From contig NZ_LSIF01000083.1 of assembly GCF_001556105.1 (NCBI RefSeq), positions 155,070-219,069 on the forward strand: a DNA stretch of 64,000 nucleotides. The letters run 5' to 3'. A program made the position numbers and the translations under genes. Numbering within the stretch: position 1 is the stretch's first letter; each line of letters opens with the position of its first letter. Shown in pieces: positions 28,366 to 38,401 of the stretch. A model generated the notes under the pieces. That model saw only the letters and a list, made by a program, of their open reading frames with translations, ran no database searches and had not been told where the DNA came from. The DNA comes from Pseudoxanthomonas mexicana. Lineage in GTDB: Bacteria; Pseudomonadota; Gammaproteobacteria; Xanthomonadales; Xanthomonadaceae.

Positions 28366-29308
28366 CAGAAGTAGCCCTCCAGCTTCTTCTTCTCCATCGA
28401 CGCGCCGGGGTCGTGGTCGATCACGCGGCCCTGCCGTTCGGAACTGGTGGTCACCAGCATCTCGGCGATGATCTTCTCCAGCGAGTCGGCCTCGGAGTCG
28501 ATGGCGCCGGTCAGCGGATAGCAGCCCAGGGTGCGGAAGCGCACACGTCGTTGTTGCGGCACTTCGCCCTCGCGCAACGGCAGGCGTTCGTCATCGACCA
28601 TCAGCAGCGCACCGTCGCGCTCGACCACCGGCCGCTCGGCGGCGAAGTACAGCGGCACCACCGGGATGTTTTCCCGGTAGATGTAGAGCCAGATATCCAG
28701 CTCGGTCCAGTTCGACAGCGGGAACACGCGCACGCTCTCGCCGCTGTGGATGCGGGCGTTGTAGAGGTTCCACAGCTCGGGGCGCTGGTTTTTCGGGTCC
28801 CAGCGGTGCCTGTCGTTGCGGAAGGAGAACACGCGCTCCTTGGCGCGCGACTTCTCTTCGTCGCGCGCCAAGGAGCGCGTGTTCTCCTTCCGCAACGACA
28901 GGCACCGCCGATGGCGGCATCGAACCTGTAGTGGTCCAGCGCCTGCTTCAGGCCCTGGGTCTTCATCACGTCGGTGTGGACGCTGGCGCCATGGCTGATC
29001 GGACCGATGTCGCGGGCGATGCCGTCCGGGTTGATGTGCACGCGCAGGTCCACGCCGGTCTCGGCGGCGCGCTGGTCGCGGAAGGCGATCATCTCGCGGA
29101 ACTTCCAGCGGGTGTCCACGTGCAGCAGCGGGATCGGCGGGCGCGCCGCCGAGACCGCCTTCAGCAGCAGGTGCAGCAGCACCGAGCTGTCCTTGCCCAC
29201 CGAATACAGCAGCACGGGATTGCGGAACTCGGCGGCGACCTCCCGCAGGATGTGGATGCTTTCCGCTTCCAGGCGGTCGAGGTGGGACAGGCGGGGTACG
29301 GCGGTCAT
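28365..29308 (-). pseudogene. cysD: Sulfate adenylyltransferase small subunit, frameshifted by an inverted duplication
   Basis: CysD is the nucleotide alpha-hydrolase subunit that makes APS from sulfate and ATP. The start ([18 protein letters not shown], then [13 protein letters not shown], the PP-loop) is normal up to DAAIGGA. There the expected ARRDEEKS is replaced by a 38-base insert-like stretch instead of 6 bases, and the frame changes. The remaining two thirds ([14 protein letters not shown] to KKLEGYF) continue in the other frame. Removing the net 32 bases would restore 303 residues, against 302 in E. coli. The insert is the inverted copy of the following coding sequence (28803-28908). 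Both ends are otherwise intact, so this is a recent mutation or an artefact. Confidence 0.88.
28803..28908. repeat. Perfect 49-bp inverted repeat with an 8-base spacer inside cysD
   Basis: The arms 28803-28851 and 28860-28908 are exact reverse complements and are separated by TTCTCTTC. The right arm corresponds to normal cysD coding sequence. The left arm is an inverted copy replacing the few expected codons. The native gene would already have had short inverted matches at both ends (GCGGTGCC/GGCACCGC outside and CGCGAC/GTCGCG inside). Confidence 0.97.
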
Positions 29309-29511
29309 CGAGGCGGGCAGCGGGGACGGTGGACCGGACGGGCTAGCCTAGCAGGCGTCGCCACGGGGTCCGGGAGGCAGGCCAGTATTCGGCCGGCCGC
29401 TCATGCGGACGAAATAAGCGGGCGACATAAGCCCATAACCATGCGTCCTTTCAGCCCGGCGCAACGCCTTCCTAACATCGGTCGTCCCAGTCGCGCCCAC
29501 GGGCCACGCCG
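29309..29511. promoter_or_regulatory. Divergent cysD-cysJ control region
   Basis: A 203-base gap separates the divergent cysDNC and cysJIH units. It includes a lower-GC stretch at about 29412-29442 (GAAATAAGCG, ACATAAGCCCATAACC). A CATAACC word at 29434-29440 recurs in the divergent cysB-cysG gap at 38372-38378, so it may be part of a CysB-type site. This is suggestive only, since CysB sites are poorly conserved. Confidence 0.35.
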
Positions 29512-31377
29512 ATGTCCGCCACCCAGCCAGTCCTCGCCCCCATCCCCCTCGTGGAGGAACGGCGGGCGCTGCTGGCCCAGGCGGTGGCCGGGCTGGACGG
29601 CGCCAGCCTGTGGTGGGTCTCCGGCTACGCCGCCGGCCTGGCGCAGGCGCAGCTGGCTCCACAGTCCGCATCGGCTCCCGCCTCACCCAAGGCGATTGCG
29701 CCCGCCACCGGCGCCCTGACCGCCCAGCGCCTGACCATCGTCTACGGCAGCCAGACCGGCAATGCCCGCCGCGCCGCCGAGGCCCTGGCCCAGCAGGCCG
29801 AAGCCAGCGGCCTGTCGGTCCGCCTGCTGCGCGCCGATGCCTACCCGCAGCGCGAACTGGCCAGCGAGCGCCTGCTCTATATCGTCATCAGCACCCAGGG
29901 CGAAGGCGATCCGCCGGACGACAGCATCGGCCTGGTCGAATTCATCAGCGGCAAGCGCGCACCCAAGCTCCCGGAGCTGAAGTACGCCGTGCTCGGCCTG
30001 GGCGACTCCAGCTATGCGGATTTCTGCGGCATCTCCCAGCGTCTGGATGTCCGCCTGGCCGATCTCGGCGCGACCCGTCTGCTCCCGGCCGGCGCGGCCG
30101 ACCTCGATATCGACACCGTCGCCACCCCGTGGCGCGAGCAGGCGCTGACGCAGGCCCGCGATCTGCTGAAAGCACCGGCCGCCGCGACGGCGCTGGCAAC
30201 CGTCACGCCGCTGCGCCCCGGCCAGGCGGCGGTGTGGTCGCACGAACACCCCTTCCCCGCCGAACTGCTGCTCAACCAGCGCATCAGCGGCCGAGACTTC
30301 AAGGGACCGCGCTTCGGCCAGCACGGCACCGCCGACAAGGATGTGCGCCACATCGAACTGTCGCTGGACGGCAGCGGCCTGCACTACGAACCTGGCGATG
30401 CGCTCGGCGTGCGCCACCGCAATCCCGGCGTGCTGGTCGAGGGTGTGCTCGAGGCGCTGCGGCTGGACGGCGAGACGGCCGTCAGCGAGGGTGGCGACAC
30501 CCTGCCGTTGCGCGAATGGCTGGCGGCGCGCCGCGAACTGACCCGGCTGTCGCGCCCCTTCCTCGCCACCCATGCCGCGCATGCGCAGGCCGACGACCTC
30601 AATGCCCTGCTTGCCCCGGCGCAGAACGGCACGCTGGCGCAGCTGTTCAACACGCACCAGCTGGTCGACGTGCTGCGTCGCTGGCCGGCGGGCTGGAGTG
30701 CGCAGGAGCTGGTCGCCGCGCTGCGTCCGCTGGCGCCGCGCCTCTACTCCATCGCCTCCAGCCGCAAGCGCGTCGGCGAGGAAGCGCACCTCACCGTCGA
30801 CGTCCTCGGCTACGACGCCTTCGGCCACGCCCACGGCGGCGCGGCCAGCGGCTTCCTCGCCGCCCGCGAGGAAGGCGACCAGGTGCCGGTCTACATCGAA
30901 GCCAACGAGCGCTTCCGCGTGCCGGCCGACGGCAGCCGCGACATCATGATGATCGGTCCGGGCACCGGCGTGGCGCCGTTCCGCGGCTTCGTGCAGGAGC
31001 GTGCGGAAACCGGCGCGCGCGGCCGCAACTGGCTGCTGTTCGGCGCCCCGCATTTCAACCACGGCTTCTTCTACCAGAGCGAATGGCAGGACGCGCTGCG
31101 CAACGGCGAACTGCACCGCCTGGACCTGGCGTTCTCGCGTGACCAGGCCCGCAAGATCTACGTGCAGGACCGCCTGCGCGAGCGCGGCCGCGACGTCTAT
31201 GACTGGCTGCAGAACGGCGCCCATCTCTACGTGTGCGGAGCCATCGCGATGGGCAAGGACGTGCATGCCGCACTGCAGGCGATCGTGGTCGAACACGGCG
31301 GGCTGGATGAAGACGCCGCCCGCGAATACCTGGTGGACCTGCAGACGGAGGGACGCTACGGGCGCGACGTGTATTGA
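29512..31377 (+). CDS. cysJ: Assimilatory sulfite reductase flavoprotein (alpha) subunit
   Basis: The 621-residue NADPH-dependent flavoprotein passes electrons to CysI. Domains in order: a flavodoxin-like FMN domain ([18 protein letters not shown], then [11 protein letters not shown]), a connecting and FAD domain ([12 protein letters not shown]), and an NADPH domain ([18 protein letters not shown], then [12 protein letters not shown]). It ends DVY like other CysJ/CPR proteins. It is followed after 52 bases by cysI. Confidence 0.96.
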   Translation: MSATQPVLAPIPLVEERRALLAQAVAGLDGASLWWVSGYAAGLAQAQLAPQSASAPASPKAIAPATGALTAQRLTIVYGSQTGNARRAAEALAQQAEASGLSVRLLRADAYPQRELASERLLYIVISTQGEGDPPDDSIGLVEFISGKRAPKLPELKYAVLGLGDSSYADFCGISQRLDVRLADLGATRLLPAGAADLDIDTVATPWREQALTQARDLLKAPAAATALATVTPLRPGQAAVWSHEHPFPAELLLNQRISGRDFKGPRFGQHGTADKDVRHIELSLDGSGLHYEPGDALGVRHRNPGVLVEGVLEALRLDGETAVSEGGDTLPLREWLAARRELTRLSRPFLATHAAHAQADDLNALLAPAQNGTLAQLFNTHQLVDVLRRWPAGWSAQELVAALRPLAPRLYSIASSRKRVGEEAHLTVDVLGYDAFGHAHGGAASGFLAAREEGDQVPVYIEANERFRVPADGSRDIMMIGPGTGVAPFRGFVQERAETGARGRNWLLFGAPHFNHGFFYQSEWQDALRNGELHRLDLAFSRDQARKIYVQDRLRERGRDVYDWLQNGAHLYVCGAIAMGKDVHAALQAIVVEHGGLDEDAAREYLVDLQTEGRYGRDVY

Positions 31378-31393
31378 CGACCTGCAACCTTCC

Positions 31394-31419
31394 GGTCGCG
31401 ACTCACGTCGCTCCTACAG
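31394..31419 (+). repeat. REP-like element between cysJ and cysI
   Basis: GGTCGCGACTCACGTCGCTCCTACAG is a degenerate copy, in inverted sense, of a motif (GGGAGCGACGTGAGTCGCGA) that occurs twice at 41474-41586. I associate this type of short palindromic extragenic repeat with xanthomonads and pseudomonads. Here it separates cysJ from cysI within one operon and contains an ACGT-centred imperfect palindrome (CGACTCACGTCG). Confidence 0.75.
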
Positions 31420-31429
31420 TGGAAACCCC

Positions 31430-33133
31430 ATGAGCAACCATTCCGTCGAAGACATCAAATCCGAGAGCAACCGCCTGCGCGGCAGCCTGCTCGACAGCCT
31501 GGCCGATCCGGTCACCGGCGCGCTGCGCGAATCGGACCAGACCCTGATCAAGTATCACGGCAGCTACCAGCAGGACGACCGCGACCTGCGCGACGAGCGC
31601 CGCCGGCAGAAGCTGGAGCCGGCCTACCAGTTCATGATCCGCACGCGCACGCCCGGCGGCGTGGTCACGCCGGAGCAGTGGCTGAAGCTGGACGCCATCG
31701 CCACGCAGTACGCCAACCACTCGCTGCGCATCACCACGCGGCAGGCCTTCCAGTTCCACGGCGTGATCAAGCGCGAACTGAAGGCCACGATGCAGGCCAT
31801 CAACGCCGCGCTGATCGACACGCTGGCCGCCTGCGGCGACGTCAACCGCAACGTGCTGGTCGCGGCCAACCCGCTGGAGTCGCGCGCGCATGCCGAGGTG
31901 CAGGCGTGGGCGGCGAAACTGTCCGAGCACCTGCTGCCCAACACCCGCGCCTACTACGAGATCTGGCTGGACGAAGAGCGCGTGGCCGGCAGCGGCGAGG
32001 AAGAGGAGCCGATCTACGGCGCCACCTACCTGCCGCGCAAGTTCAAGGTCGGCTTCGCCGTGCCACCGGTGAACGACGTGGACGTATTCGCCAACGACCT
32101 CGGCTTCATCGCCGTGCTGGAAGACGGCGTGCTGGCCGGCTTCAACCTGGTCATCGGCGGCGGCATGGGCGCGACCCATGGCGATGCGGAAACCTATCCG
32201 CGCGTCGGCAACGTGGTCGGCTTCATCACGCCGGAACAACTGCTGGACGTCGCCACCGCCGTGGTCACCACCCAGCGCGATCTCGGCAATCGCGTGCAGC
32301 GCAAGCGCGCGCGCTTCAAGTACACCATCGACGACCACGGCCTGGACACGGTGGTCGCGGAAATCGAGCGGCGCAGCGGTATCACGCTGCAGCCGGTGCG
32401 GGCGTTCCGTTTCGAGCACAACGGCGACCGCTACGGCTGGGTGGAAGGCGAGGACGGCCGCTGGCACCTGACCCTGCATCTGTACGCCGGTCGCATCGCC
32501 GATACCGCGCACGCCACGCACCTGACCGGGCTGCGCGAGATCGCCAACGTCCATCGCGGTGAGTTCCGCATGACGGCGAACCAGAACCTGGTCATCGCCG
32601 GCGTGCCGGCAGGCGAGCGCGAGCGCATCGACGCGCTGGCGAAGACGCATGGCCTGGATGCCGGCCAGCGTCTTGGCACGGCGCTGCAGCGCGCCGCGGT
32701 CGCCTGCGTGTCGCTGCCGACCTGCGGCCTGGCGATGGCGGAAGCCGAGCGCTACCTGCCGGACTTCACCACCAAGCTGCAGCCGCTGCTGGAAGCCCAT
32801 GGCCTTGGCGAGTCGCCGATCGTGCTGCGCATCTCCGGTTGCCCGAACGGGTGCTCGCGGCCGTACCTCGCGGAGATCGCGCTCGTCGGCAAGGCGCCCG
32901 GACGCTACAACCTGATGCTCGGCGGTGATGCGCGCGGCCAGCGCCTCAACACGCTGTACCGCGAGAACATCGACGAAGCCGCCATCCTCGACACGCTGGA
33001 CGGCCTGTTCGCTCGCTATGCCGGCGAACGCAGCGACGGCGAAGGCTTCGGCGACTTCCTCCACCGCAGCGGCGTGGTCGCCCTGCCCGCCTACCCCACC
33101 CACCGACAGATCGCACTGGAACTTCACGCATGA
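31430..33133 (+). CDS. cysI: Assimilatory sulfite reductase hemoprotein (beta) subunit
   Basis: CysI reduces sulfite to sulfide with siroheme and a 4Fe-4S cluster. The cluster ligands are visible as [15 protein letters not shown] (with the cysteine of CVSLPTC) and [16 protein letters not shown] near residues 425-480. The ferredoxin-like half-repeats include [15 protein letters not shown] and [12 protein letters not shown]. At 567 residues it is the normal length. Start ATG 31430; the frame extends upstream but the [18 protein letters not shown] start is the usual one. Confidence 0.96.
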   Translation: MSNHSVEDIKSESNRLRGSLLDSLADPVTGALRESDQTLIKYHGSYQQDDRDLRDERRRQKLEPAYQFMIRTRTPGGVVTPEQWLKLDAIATQYANHSLRITTRQAFQFHGVIKRELKATMQAINAALIDTLAACGDVNRNVLVAANPLESRAHAEVQAWAAKLSEHLLPNTRAYYEIWLDEERVAGSGEEEEPIYGATYLPRKFKVGFAVPPVNDVDVFANDLGFIAVLEDGVLAGFNLVIGGGMGATHGDAETYPRVGNVVGFITPEQLLDVATAVVTTQRDLGNRVQRKRARFKYTIDDHGLDTVVAEIERRSGITLQPVRAFRFEHNGDRYGWVEGEDGRWHLTLHLYAGRIADTAHATHLTGLREIANVHRGEFRMTANQNLVIAGVPAGERERIDALAKTHGLDAGQRLGTALQRAAVACVSLPTCGLAMAEAERYLPDFTTKLQPLLEAHGLGESPIVLRISGCPNGCSRPYLAEIALVGKAPGRYNLMLGGDARGQRLNTLYRENIDEAAILDTLDGLFARYAGERSDGEGFGDFLHRSGVVALPAYPTHRQIALELHA

Positions 33134-33843
33134 GCGCCCTCGCCCTCTCCCTCGACACGGACCAGATCGTGGAGCACAACGCGTGGCTGGAAACGCAGAC
33201 CGCCGAACAGCGCGTCGGCTGGGCACTCAAGCACGGCCCGGCGGAAGCCGCGATGTCGTCCAGCTTCGGCGCACAGGCCGCGGTGCTGCTGCACATGGTC
33301 ACGCAGCAGAAGCCGGACGTGCCGGTGGTACTGATCGACACCGGCTACCTGTTTCCCGAGACCTACCGCTTCGCCGACGAGCTGGTCGAGCGGCTGAACC
33401 TCAACCTGCAGGTGTTCCGCCCGCTGGTCAGCCGCGCCTGGATGGAGGCGCGCCACGGCCGCCTGTGGGAACAGGGCCTGGTCGGCATCGAGCAGTACAA
33501 CAGCCTGCGCAAGGTCGAGCCGATGAAGCGCGCTCTGAAGGAGCTGGGCGTGGGCACCTGGTTCACCGGCCTGCGACGCGTCCAGGCGACCAGCCGCGCT
33601 GGCGCGCCGGTGCTGCAGCAGCGCGAGGAACGCTGGAAGATCAACCCGATCGTCGACTGGACCGACCGCGACGTGTGGCAGTACATGAAGCAGCACGACC
33701 TGCCCTACCACCCGCTGTGGGAGCAGGGCTACGTGTCGATCGGCGACTTCCACACCACGCGGCGTTGGGAGCCCGGCATGCGCGAGGAGGACACCCGTTT
33801 CAACGGCCTCAAGCGCGAGTGCGGCATCCACATCGACGTCTGA
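33130..33843 (+). CDS. cysH: Phosphoadenylyl-sulfate (PAPS) reductase
   Basis: CysH reduces PAPS to sulfite using thioredoxin. The 237-residue protein has the PP-loop-like [15 protein letters not shown] and the C-terminal catalytic cysteine ECGIHIDV. It contains only this one cysteine, so the CC and CxxC cluster ligands of APS-type reductases are absent and PAPS is the substrate. This fits the CysC domain of the fused CysNC. The start overlaps the cysI stop (ATGA). Confidence 0.96.
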   Translation: MSALALSLDTDQIVEHNAWLETQTAEQRVGWALKHGPAEAAMSSSFGAQAAVLLHMVTQQKPDVPVVLIDTGYLFPETYRFADELVERLNLNLQVFRPLVSRAWMEARHGRLWEQGLVGIEQYNSLRKVEPMKRALKELGVGTWFTGLRRVQATSRAGAPVLQQREERWKINPIVDWTDRDVWQYMKQHDLPYHPLWEQGYVSIGDFHTTRRWEPGMREEDTRFNGLKRECGIHIDV

Positions 33844-33977
33844 GACGCCGCCGGCGCCCGCCGGACTGATCCGTTCGCACCCTCGCTTCCCGGTTTCGTC
33901 GCCGCATCGCCGCGTCCGTCGCGGCCCCTCTTCCCTCTCCGGACCAGCGGGCTATCCTCCACGGCACTCCCAACGCC

Positions 33978-35252
33978 GTGGTGTCCGACGTGTTCCCCAG
34001 CCTGCTCCTGATCATCCGCATCCTGGTCGCCTGGTTCGGCGCGGTGCTCATCGCAGGCCTGGTGTGGAACGGCATCTTTGACCGGACGTTCGTAGCCGAC
34101 GGCGCCAACTGGATCTTCAGTCTGGCGATGACCCTGGTCATGGCCTCGGTGCTGATCGGCACGATCAGCCACCTGCGTCGCATCTGGCTGATCACCGGAC
34201 GCCTGGACAGCGCGGCGCTGTCCAGCCGGCAGCGCCGGCAGATCGAAGTGCCGCTGGACACCGCCGCGGCCTTCGCCCTGATCGAAGGCGCGCTGCGCGA
34301 ACTGCCTCGCGCCGAGGACGCGGAAAGCGCGCCCGACAGCCTGCAGGTGCGGGTCAAGGTGCGCCGCATCGACAGTTTCGACGGTCCCAGCCAACCTTCG
34401 CGCTTCAACATCATGGCCCGCTTCGCGGTGAAGCGTGACCTGGTGCAGGCCACGGTCACGCCCGGCAACGGCACCAGCAGCATCACCCTGATGGTGGGTC
34501 CGGACGCGAGCGCATGGCTGGACCTGTTCGTGCTTGACGACGGTGTCAACGTGGAGAACGCCGAAGCGGTCACCCGTGCGATCACCCGCCGCGTCGCCGA
34601 CCAGCGCCGCCAGGAACAGGCCGATGTCGTGCAGACCGTCAACGAAAAGGAACTGACGGTGGCGCGCCTGAACCTGCTCAATGCGCAGGTGGAACCGCAC
34701 TTCCTCTACAACACGCTGGCCAGCGCGCAGGTGCTGACGCGCACCGATCCGCCGCGCGCCGACGTGATGCTCGGCCACCTGATCCAGTACCTGCGCAGCT
34801 CGCTGCCGCGCACCGACGATGCACTGTCGACGCTGGGCGAGGAACTGGAACGCACGCTGGCCTACCTCGAGATCCTGAAGATCCGCATGGGCAGCCGCCT
34901 GTCCCTGCAGATCGAAGTGCCGGATACGCTGAAGTCGGTGCCGATGCCGTCGATGATGCTGCAGACGCTGGTCGAGAACGCGATCAAGCACGGCCTCGAG
35001 CCCAAGACCGGCGGCGGCACCATCTGGATCCTGGCCCGCCAGCACGACGACCACGCCACGCTCACCGTCGCCGACGACGGCCAGGGCTTCGGCGGCCAGA
35101 GCAGCGGCACCGGCATCGGCCTGAAGAACCTGCGCGAACGACTGCGCCTGACCTTCGGTGGCGACGCCTCGTTCGCCATCGTCTCCAACTTCCCCAGTGG
35201 CGTCGCCGCCACGCTGACGCTGCCGCTGACCGGCAAGGCAGGTGCCGCATGA
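33978..35252 (+). CDS. LytS/YehU-type sensor histidine kinase
   Basis: Two N-terminal transmembrane helices (LLLIIRILVAWFGAVLIAGLVW and WIFSLAMTLVMASVLIG) precede an approximately 150-residue sensor region. The kinase core has the His_kinase signature LLNAQVEPHFLYNTLAS (phospho-accepting histidine) and a GHKL ATPase fold (LVENAIKHGLEP, VADDGQGF, GTGIGLKNLRERL). The ligand is unknown. It is encoded just upstream of its response regulator with an ATGA overlap. GTG 33978 is the start used. It lies 134 bp after cysH, so it is probably a separate unit. Confidence 0.9.
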   Translation: MVSDVFPSLLLIIRILVAWFGAVLIAGLVWNGIFDRTFVADGANWIFSLAMTLVMASVLIGTISHLRRIWLITGRLDSAALSSRQRRQIEVPLDTAAAFALIEGALRELPRAEDAESAPDSLQVRVKVRRIDSFDGPSQPSRFNIMARFAVKRDLVQATVTPGNGTSSITLMVGPDASAWLDLFVLDDGVNVENAEAVTRAITRRVADQRRQEQADVVQTVNEKELTVARLNLLNAQVEPHFLYNTLASAQVLTRTDPPRADVMLGHLIQYLRSSLPRTDDALSTLGEELERTLAYLEILKIRMGSRLSLQIEVPDTLKSVPMPSMMLQTLVENAIKHGLEPKTGGGTIWILARQHDDHATLTVADDGQGFGGQSSGTGIGLKNLRERLRLTFGGDASFAIVSNFPSGVAATLTLPLTGKAGAA

Positions 35253-36019
35253 ACTTCCGGGGCGTGATCGCCGAAGACGAGGAACTGCTGCGCACCGCGC
35301 TGTCCTCGCTGCTGAAGGAAGCCTGGCCGCAGCTGGACATCGTGGCCGAATGCGAGGACGGCGCCAGCGCGCTGGAATCGATCGCCGAGCTGCAGCCGGA
35401 CGTGGCCTTCCTCGACATCCGCATGCCGGGCCTGACCGGCATCGAAGTCGCGCGCGGCCTGGCCGAAGCAAGCCCGCGCACGCAGGTGGTGTTCGTCACC
35501 GCCTACGACCAGTACGCGGTCGATGCGTTCGAGCAGGGCGCGATCGACTACCTGCTGAAGCCGATCACCCGCGAACGCCTGCTGGCCACCGTACAGCGCA
35601 TCCAGGCGCGCGCGACGGCGGGACATCCGGACGGCGCCACACTGGACGCGTTGCTGCGCCACCTGTCCGCGCGACAGGAAACGTCGAGCAAACCTGCGCT
35701 GGTCTGGATCACCGCCAGTGCGGGCAAGGACACCAAGCTGATCATGGTGGACGACGTGGCCTACTTCCAGGCCGACAACAAGTACACCACCGTGATGACG
35801 GCCGATGGCGAATCGCTGCTGCGCACACCGCTGCGTGAACTGCTCGATTCGCTGGACGCGAACACCTTCAAGCAGATCCACCGTTCCACTATCGTCAACA
35901 TGAAGCAGGTCGCCTCGGTCAGCCGCGACGATGCCGGTCGCGGCCGGCTGAAGCTGAAGACGCGCCCGGAAGTGCTGACCGTCAGCCAGCCCTTCATGAC
36001 GCTGTTCCGCACCATGTAG
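35249..36019 (+). CDS. LytTR-type response regulator
   Basis: The 256 residues comprise a receiver domain (phospho-accepting Asp56 in VAFLDIRMPG, with early acidic AEDEE and switch VTAYDQYAV, KPI) and a C-terminal LytTR DNA-binding domain (VAYFQADNKYTTVMT, then KQIHRSTIVNMKQVASV). It is paired with the upstream kinase. LytTR regulators bind direct repeats near promoters, but the targets cannot be told from here. Confidence 0.93.
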   Translation: MNFRGVIAEDEELLRTALSSLLKEAWPQLDIVAECEDGASALESIAELQPDVAFLDIRMPGLTGIEVARGLAEASPRTQVVFVTAYDQYAVDAFEQGAIDYLLKPITRERLLATVQRIQARATAGHPDGATLDALLRHLSARQETSSKPALVWITASAGKDTKLIMVDDVAYFQADNKYTTVMTADGESLLRTPLRELLDSLDANTFKQIHRSTIVNMKQVASVSRDDAGRGRLKLKTRPEVLTVSQPFMTLFRTM

Positions 36020-36132
36020 CACCGCTCTAAACCCGCCCGCCCTGCGCGGCATCCAACGTGGCATCGCCGGCACGACGCGCCCGCGTCGTGGAGGGCATGC
36101 CTTTGCCCAACGGAACACCCAAGGAAACCGCC

Positions 36133-36498
36133 ATGCGCATCATCACCTCCCTGATGTCCTGCCTGCTGGCCCTGGCAGGATGCGACGACAAGCCCAGCGT
36201 CACCACCATCCACCGCAGCACCGCCAACGGGGTCGACACGCTCTTCAGCAAGAGCACGCTGAAGGAAGGCGTGGCCAGGTTCGAGTGCTTCGCCAGCGAA
36301 AGTGGCCAGTGCCACTACCTTGTCTACACCGAGCGTTGCCCGACGCCGGCACCCGGCGAGAACCCGGCCGCGTGCGCCCGCACCACATTGGAGAATTTCG
36401 TGCTGGCGCCCGGCAGGACGCACGAGATCCGCGGCCTGCCCGACGGTTACCGCGAGTGCGTCGCGCAACAGGCAGTCGGCGAACGCTGCCCGTCGTGA
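36133..36498 (+). CDS. Small putative lipoprotein
   Basis: A 121-residue product with a lipoprotein signal (MRIITSLMSCLLALAGCDDK, lipobox LAGC). No family is recognised. The mature part has five cysteines after the lipid-anchored one (ECFASESGQC, ERCP, ACAR, ECVAQQ, RCPS), several of which could pair in the periplasm. The AAGGAAACC ribosome site supports ATG 36133. It is convergent with the DUF2809-like gene. Confidence 0.65.
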   Translation: MRIITSLMSCLLALAGCDDKPSVTTIHRSTANGVDTLFSKSTLKEGVARFECFASESGQCHYLVYTERCPTPAPGENPAACARTTLENFVLAPGRTHEIRGLPDGYRECVAQQAVGERCPS

Positions 36499-36502
36499 CC
36501 GG

Positions 36503-36886
36503 TCAGGCGGTTGGCGCCTTCGCCATGCGCCGCTCCATCACGCAGGCCAGCACGAAGCCGATCAGGTAGGCGACCACGTCGAGCAGGTCCGGCGTGCTGC
36601 CCAGCACGATGCGCAGCACTGGCGACGCGGGCTGCCAGCCCGCCAGCTGGTTGACGTACTGCGCCGCTTCGACAGCCAGCCCCACGGCGAGCGCGATCAG
36701 CGGACGCGTCGGTGGACGCAGCCACGCGACACTGGCGAGCAGGCCATGCACCCAGACAACGGCGAGCACGTCGCCGACGAAACTGCGCACCCAACCCAGT
36801 CCTGCGCCCACGGTCGCCAGCAGGACGAGCAACACGAACAGACCGAGCGCCCACCCCGCCGCGACCGGATCGAACCGCCACCTCAT
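36503..36886 (-). CDS. DUF2809-like membrane protein
   Basis: The 127 residues form about four transmembrane helices and carry the DUF2809-like segments RSFVGDVLAVVWVHGLLAS and LGSTPDLLDVVAYLIGFVLA; the AVEAAQYV stretch between them is also shared with VanZ-like proteins. No activity is known for the family. The start (ATG 36886) overlaps the stop of the next upstream gene by four bases, so both are probably co-translated. The frame is open further upstream, but that part lies within the neighbouring gene. Confidence 0.7.
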   Translation of the reverse strand: MRWRFDPVAAGWALGLFVLLVLLATVGAGLGWVRSFVGDVLAVVWVHGLLASVAWLRPPTRPLIALAVGLAVEAAQYVNQLAGWQPASPVLRIVLGSTPDLLDVVAYLIGFVLACVMERRMAKAPTA

Positions 36887-37230
36887 GCACTGCCGCAATG
36901 CGCGCCTTCGAGGCTCTTGCTGCCACAGGCCAGGCATTTGCGGTACTTCTGCCGTTGCCGGTTGTAGCGGATGCGCGACATCATGCCGCCGCAGGCGCAG
37001 CGCAGCTCGCGGCCACGCGCCCAGCGATAGAGCCGCCAGCTGGAATGCAGCGCCCACGCGGTGCCCAACAGGATCGCCAGCAGGAACGAGAGCGAAGCCA
37101 ACCGCTGCGGCGTGAGATCACCGAACGCGCGCTCGGTGCGCGTGACCACCTCCGCCGTGGCGAAACCGCCCACCGCGAGTACCACGGCCGGGGCGTACAT
37201 GCGGGCGACCATCCGGGAGATGCGGTTCAT
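36883..37230 (-). CDS. Small membrane protein with C-terminal zinc-ribbon-like cysteines
   Basis: The 115-residue protein has two hydrophobic helices (PAVVLAVGGFATAEV and LASLSFLLAILLGTAWAL) and a cytoplasmic tail with CACGG and CLACGS pairs, the spacing of a zinc ribbon. It is not a recognised family. It overlaps the DUF2809-like gene (ATGA) and lies 78 bp beyond the cysB stop. Confidence 0.6.
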   Translation of the reverse strand: MNRISRMVARMYAPAVVLAVGGFATAEVVTRTERAFGDLTPQRLASLSFLLAILLGTAWALHSSWRLYRWARGRELRCACGGMMSRIRYNRQRQKYRKCLACGSKSLEGAHCGSA

Positions 37231-37308
37231 CGAGAGCCATGAAGGAGGGAGTGCATGCAGACTCGCTCCCGCAGGCACGCCGCGTCAATCACACCGCCGG
37301 AGTAGCCG

Positions 37309-38292
37309 TCAGCTGGTGATGGTCTGGGTCAGCGACTGCCAGGTCGGCGGCTCCGGCCAATCCGGATCCTGGTTGCCGTCGATGACCCGGCGCAGGTCGC
37401 GGCGGTCGATCTGCGGCGCCAGCGCGCGCACCAGGTCCAGCGCGTAATCGCGCAGGACGCGCTCGCGCGGCAGCACGGCCCACGCGATGCATTCCTTCAC
37501 TTCCGTTGGGGCCGGCCAGGCGCGCAGGTCGGTGTCGGACGCATTCACCGCCATCTCGGCCAGCAGGCCGACGCCGAGGCCGGCGCGGACATAGGTCTTG
37601 ATCAGGTCGGCGTCGAGTGCGGTCAGTGCGATGTTCGGTTCCAGCCCGACCTTGGCGAAGGCACGCTGCAGGGACGACCCCGGTCGCGTCGAGGATTCGT
37701 AACTGATCAGCGGCTGGTCGGCCAGGTCGGCCATGCCGGGTACGCGACCGAGCTGTTCCAGCGCGTGGCCGCGCGGCACCAGCACCAGACGACGCCAGCG
37801 GTACAGCGGCACGGCGATGCCGGCCTGCGGCTGGTCGCCGGCAGTGCTGACCACCGCCATATCGGCATCGCCCTGCGTCAGCAGGTCCAGCGCCTGACTT
37901 TCCGGCGCCTGCTGCAGGTGCACGCTGACCTGCGGGAAGTCGCGCTTGATCTGCGCGATGGCCGGCGGCAGCACGAAGCGCGCCTGCGTATGAGTGGTGA
38001 CCAGCACCAGCTGGCCCTGGCTCTCGCGGCGCTGGTTGGCCGCGTAGGTGCGGATGTTGTTGGCCTCGGCCAGCACCAGCCGCGCACGGTCGATCACTTC
38101 CTGCCCGGCCGGCGTCACGCTCTCCAGGCTGCGGCCCTTGCGCACGAACAACAGGAAGCCCAGTTCGTCCTCCAGTTGCTTGAGCTGCTTGGACAGGCCG
38201 GGCTGGGTGGCGTGCACGCGCGCCGCCGCCAGCGTGATGTTGAGGTCGGCATCGGCGATCGCCACCAGGTAGCGGAGTTGGGTCAGCGTCAT
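37309..38292 (-). CDS. cysB: LysR-type regulator CysB
   Basis: CysB activates cysteine biosynthesis genes and is controlled by N-acetylserine in enteric bacteria. The N-terminal helix-turn-helix reads MTLTQLRYLVAIAD to HATQPGLSKQLKQLEDELGF. The remainder is the CysB-type sensor domain, with TTHTQARFVLPPAI and YSEST-like segments. Length 327 matches CysB (324 in E. coli) rather than shorter LysR proteins. Divergent to cysG across a 109-bp gap, which is a sensible site for control. Confidence 0.92.
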   Translation of the reverse strand: MTLTQLRYLVAIADADLNITLAAARVHATQPGLSKQLKQLEDELGFLLFVRKGRSLESVTPAGQEVIDRARLVLAEANNIRTYAANQRRESQGQLVLVTTHTQARFVLPPAIAQIKRDFPQVSVHLQQAPESQALDLLTQGDADMAVVSTAGDQPQAGIAVPLYRWRRLVLVPRGHALEQLGRVPGMADLADQPLISYESSTRPGSSLQRAFAKVGLEPNIALTALDADLIKTYVRAGLGVGLLAEMAVNASDTDLRAWPAPTEVKECIAWAVLPRERVLRDYALDLVRALAPQIDRRDLRRVIDGNQDPDWPEPPTWQSLTQTITS

Positions 38293-38401
38293 CGGCGTTG
38301 GAGGGCCCACGGGCCCACCGGGAGGGGCCTTGGACTGTAGATGATTTGCCGGGACCGTAGCCGGCACCGCTCATAACCGCAAGCTATATGGTTTTGGTGG
38401 G

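Noticed and set aside
28816-28998. Plus-strand frame starting like the cysD fragment
   Set aside because: It is simply the mirrored copy produced by the inverted duplication and ends in the antisense of cysD.
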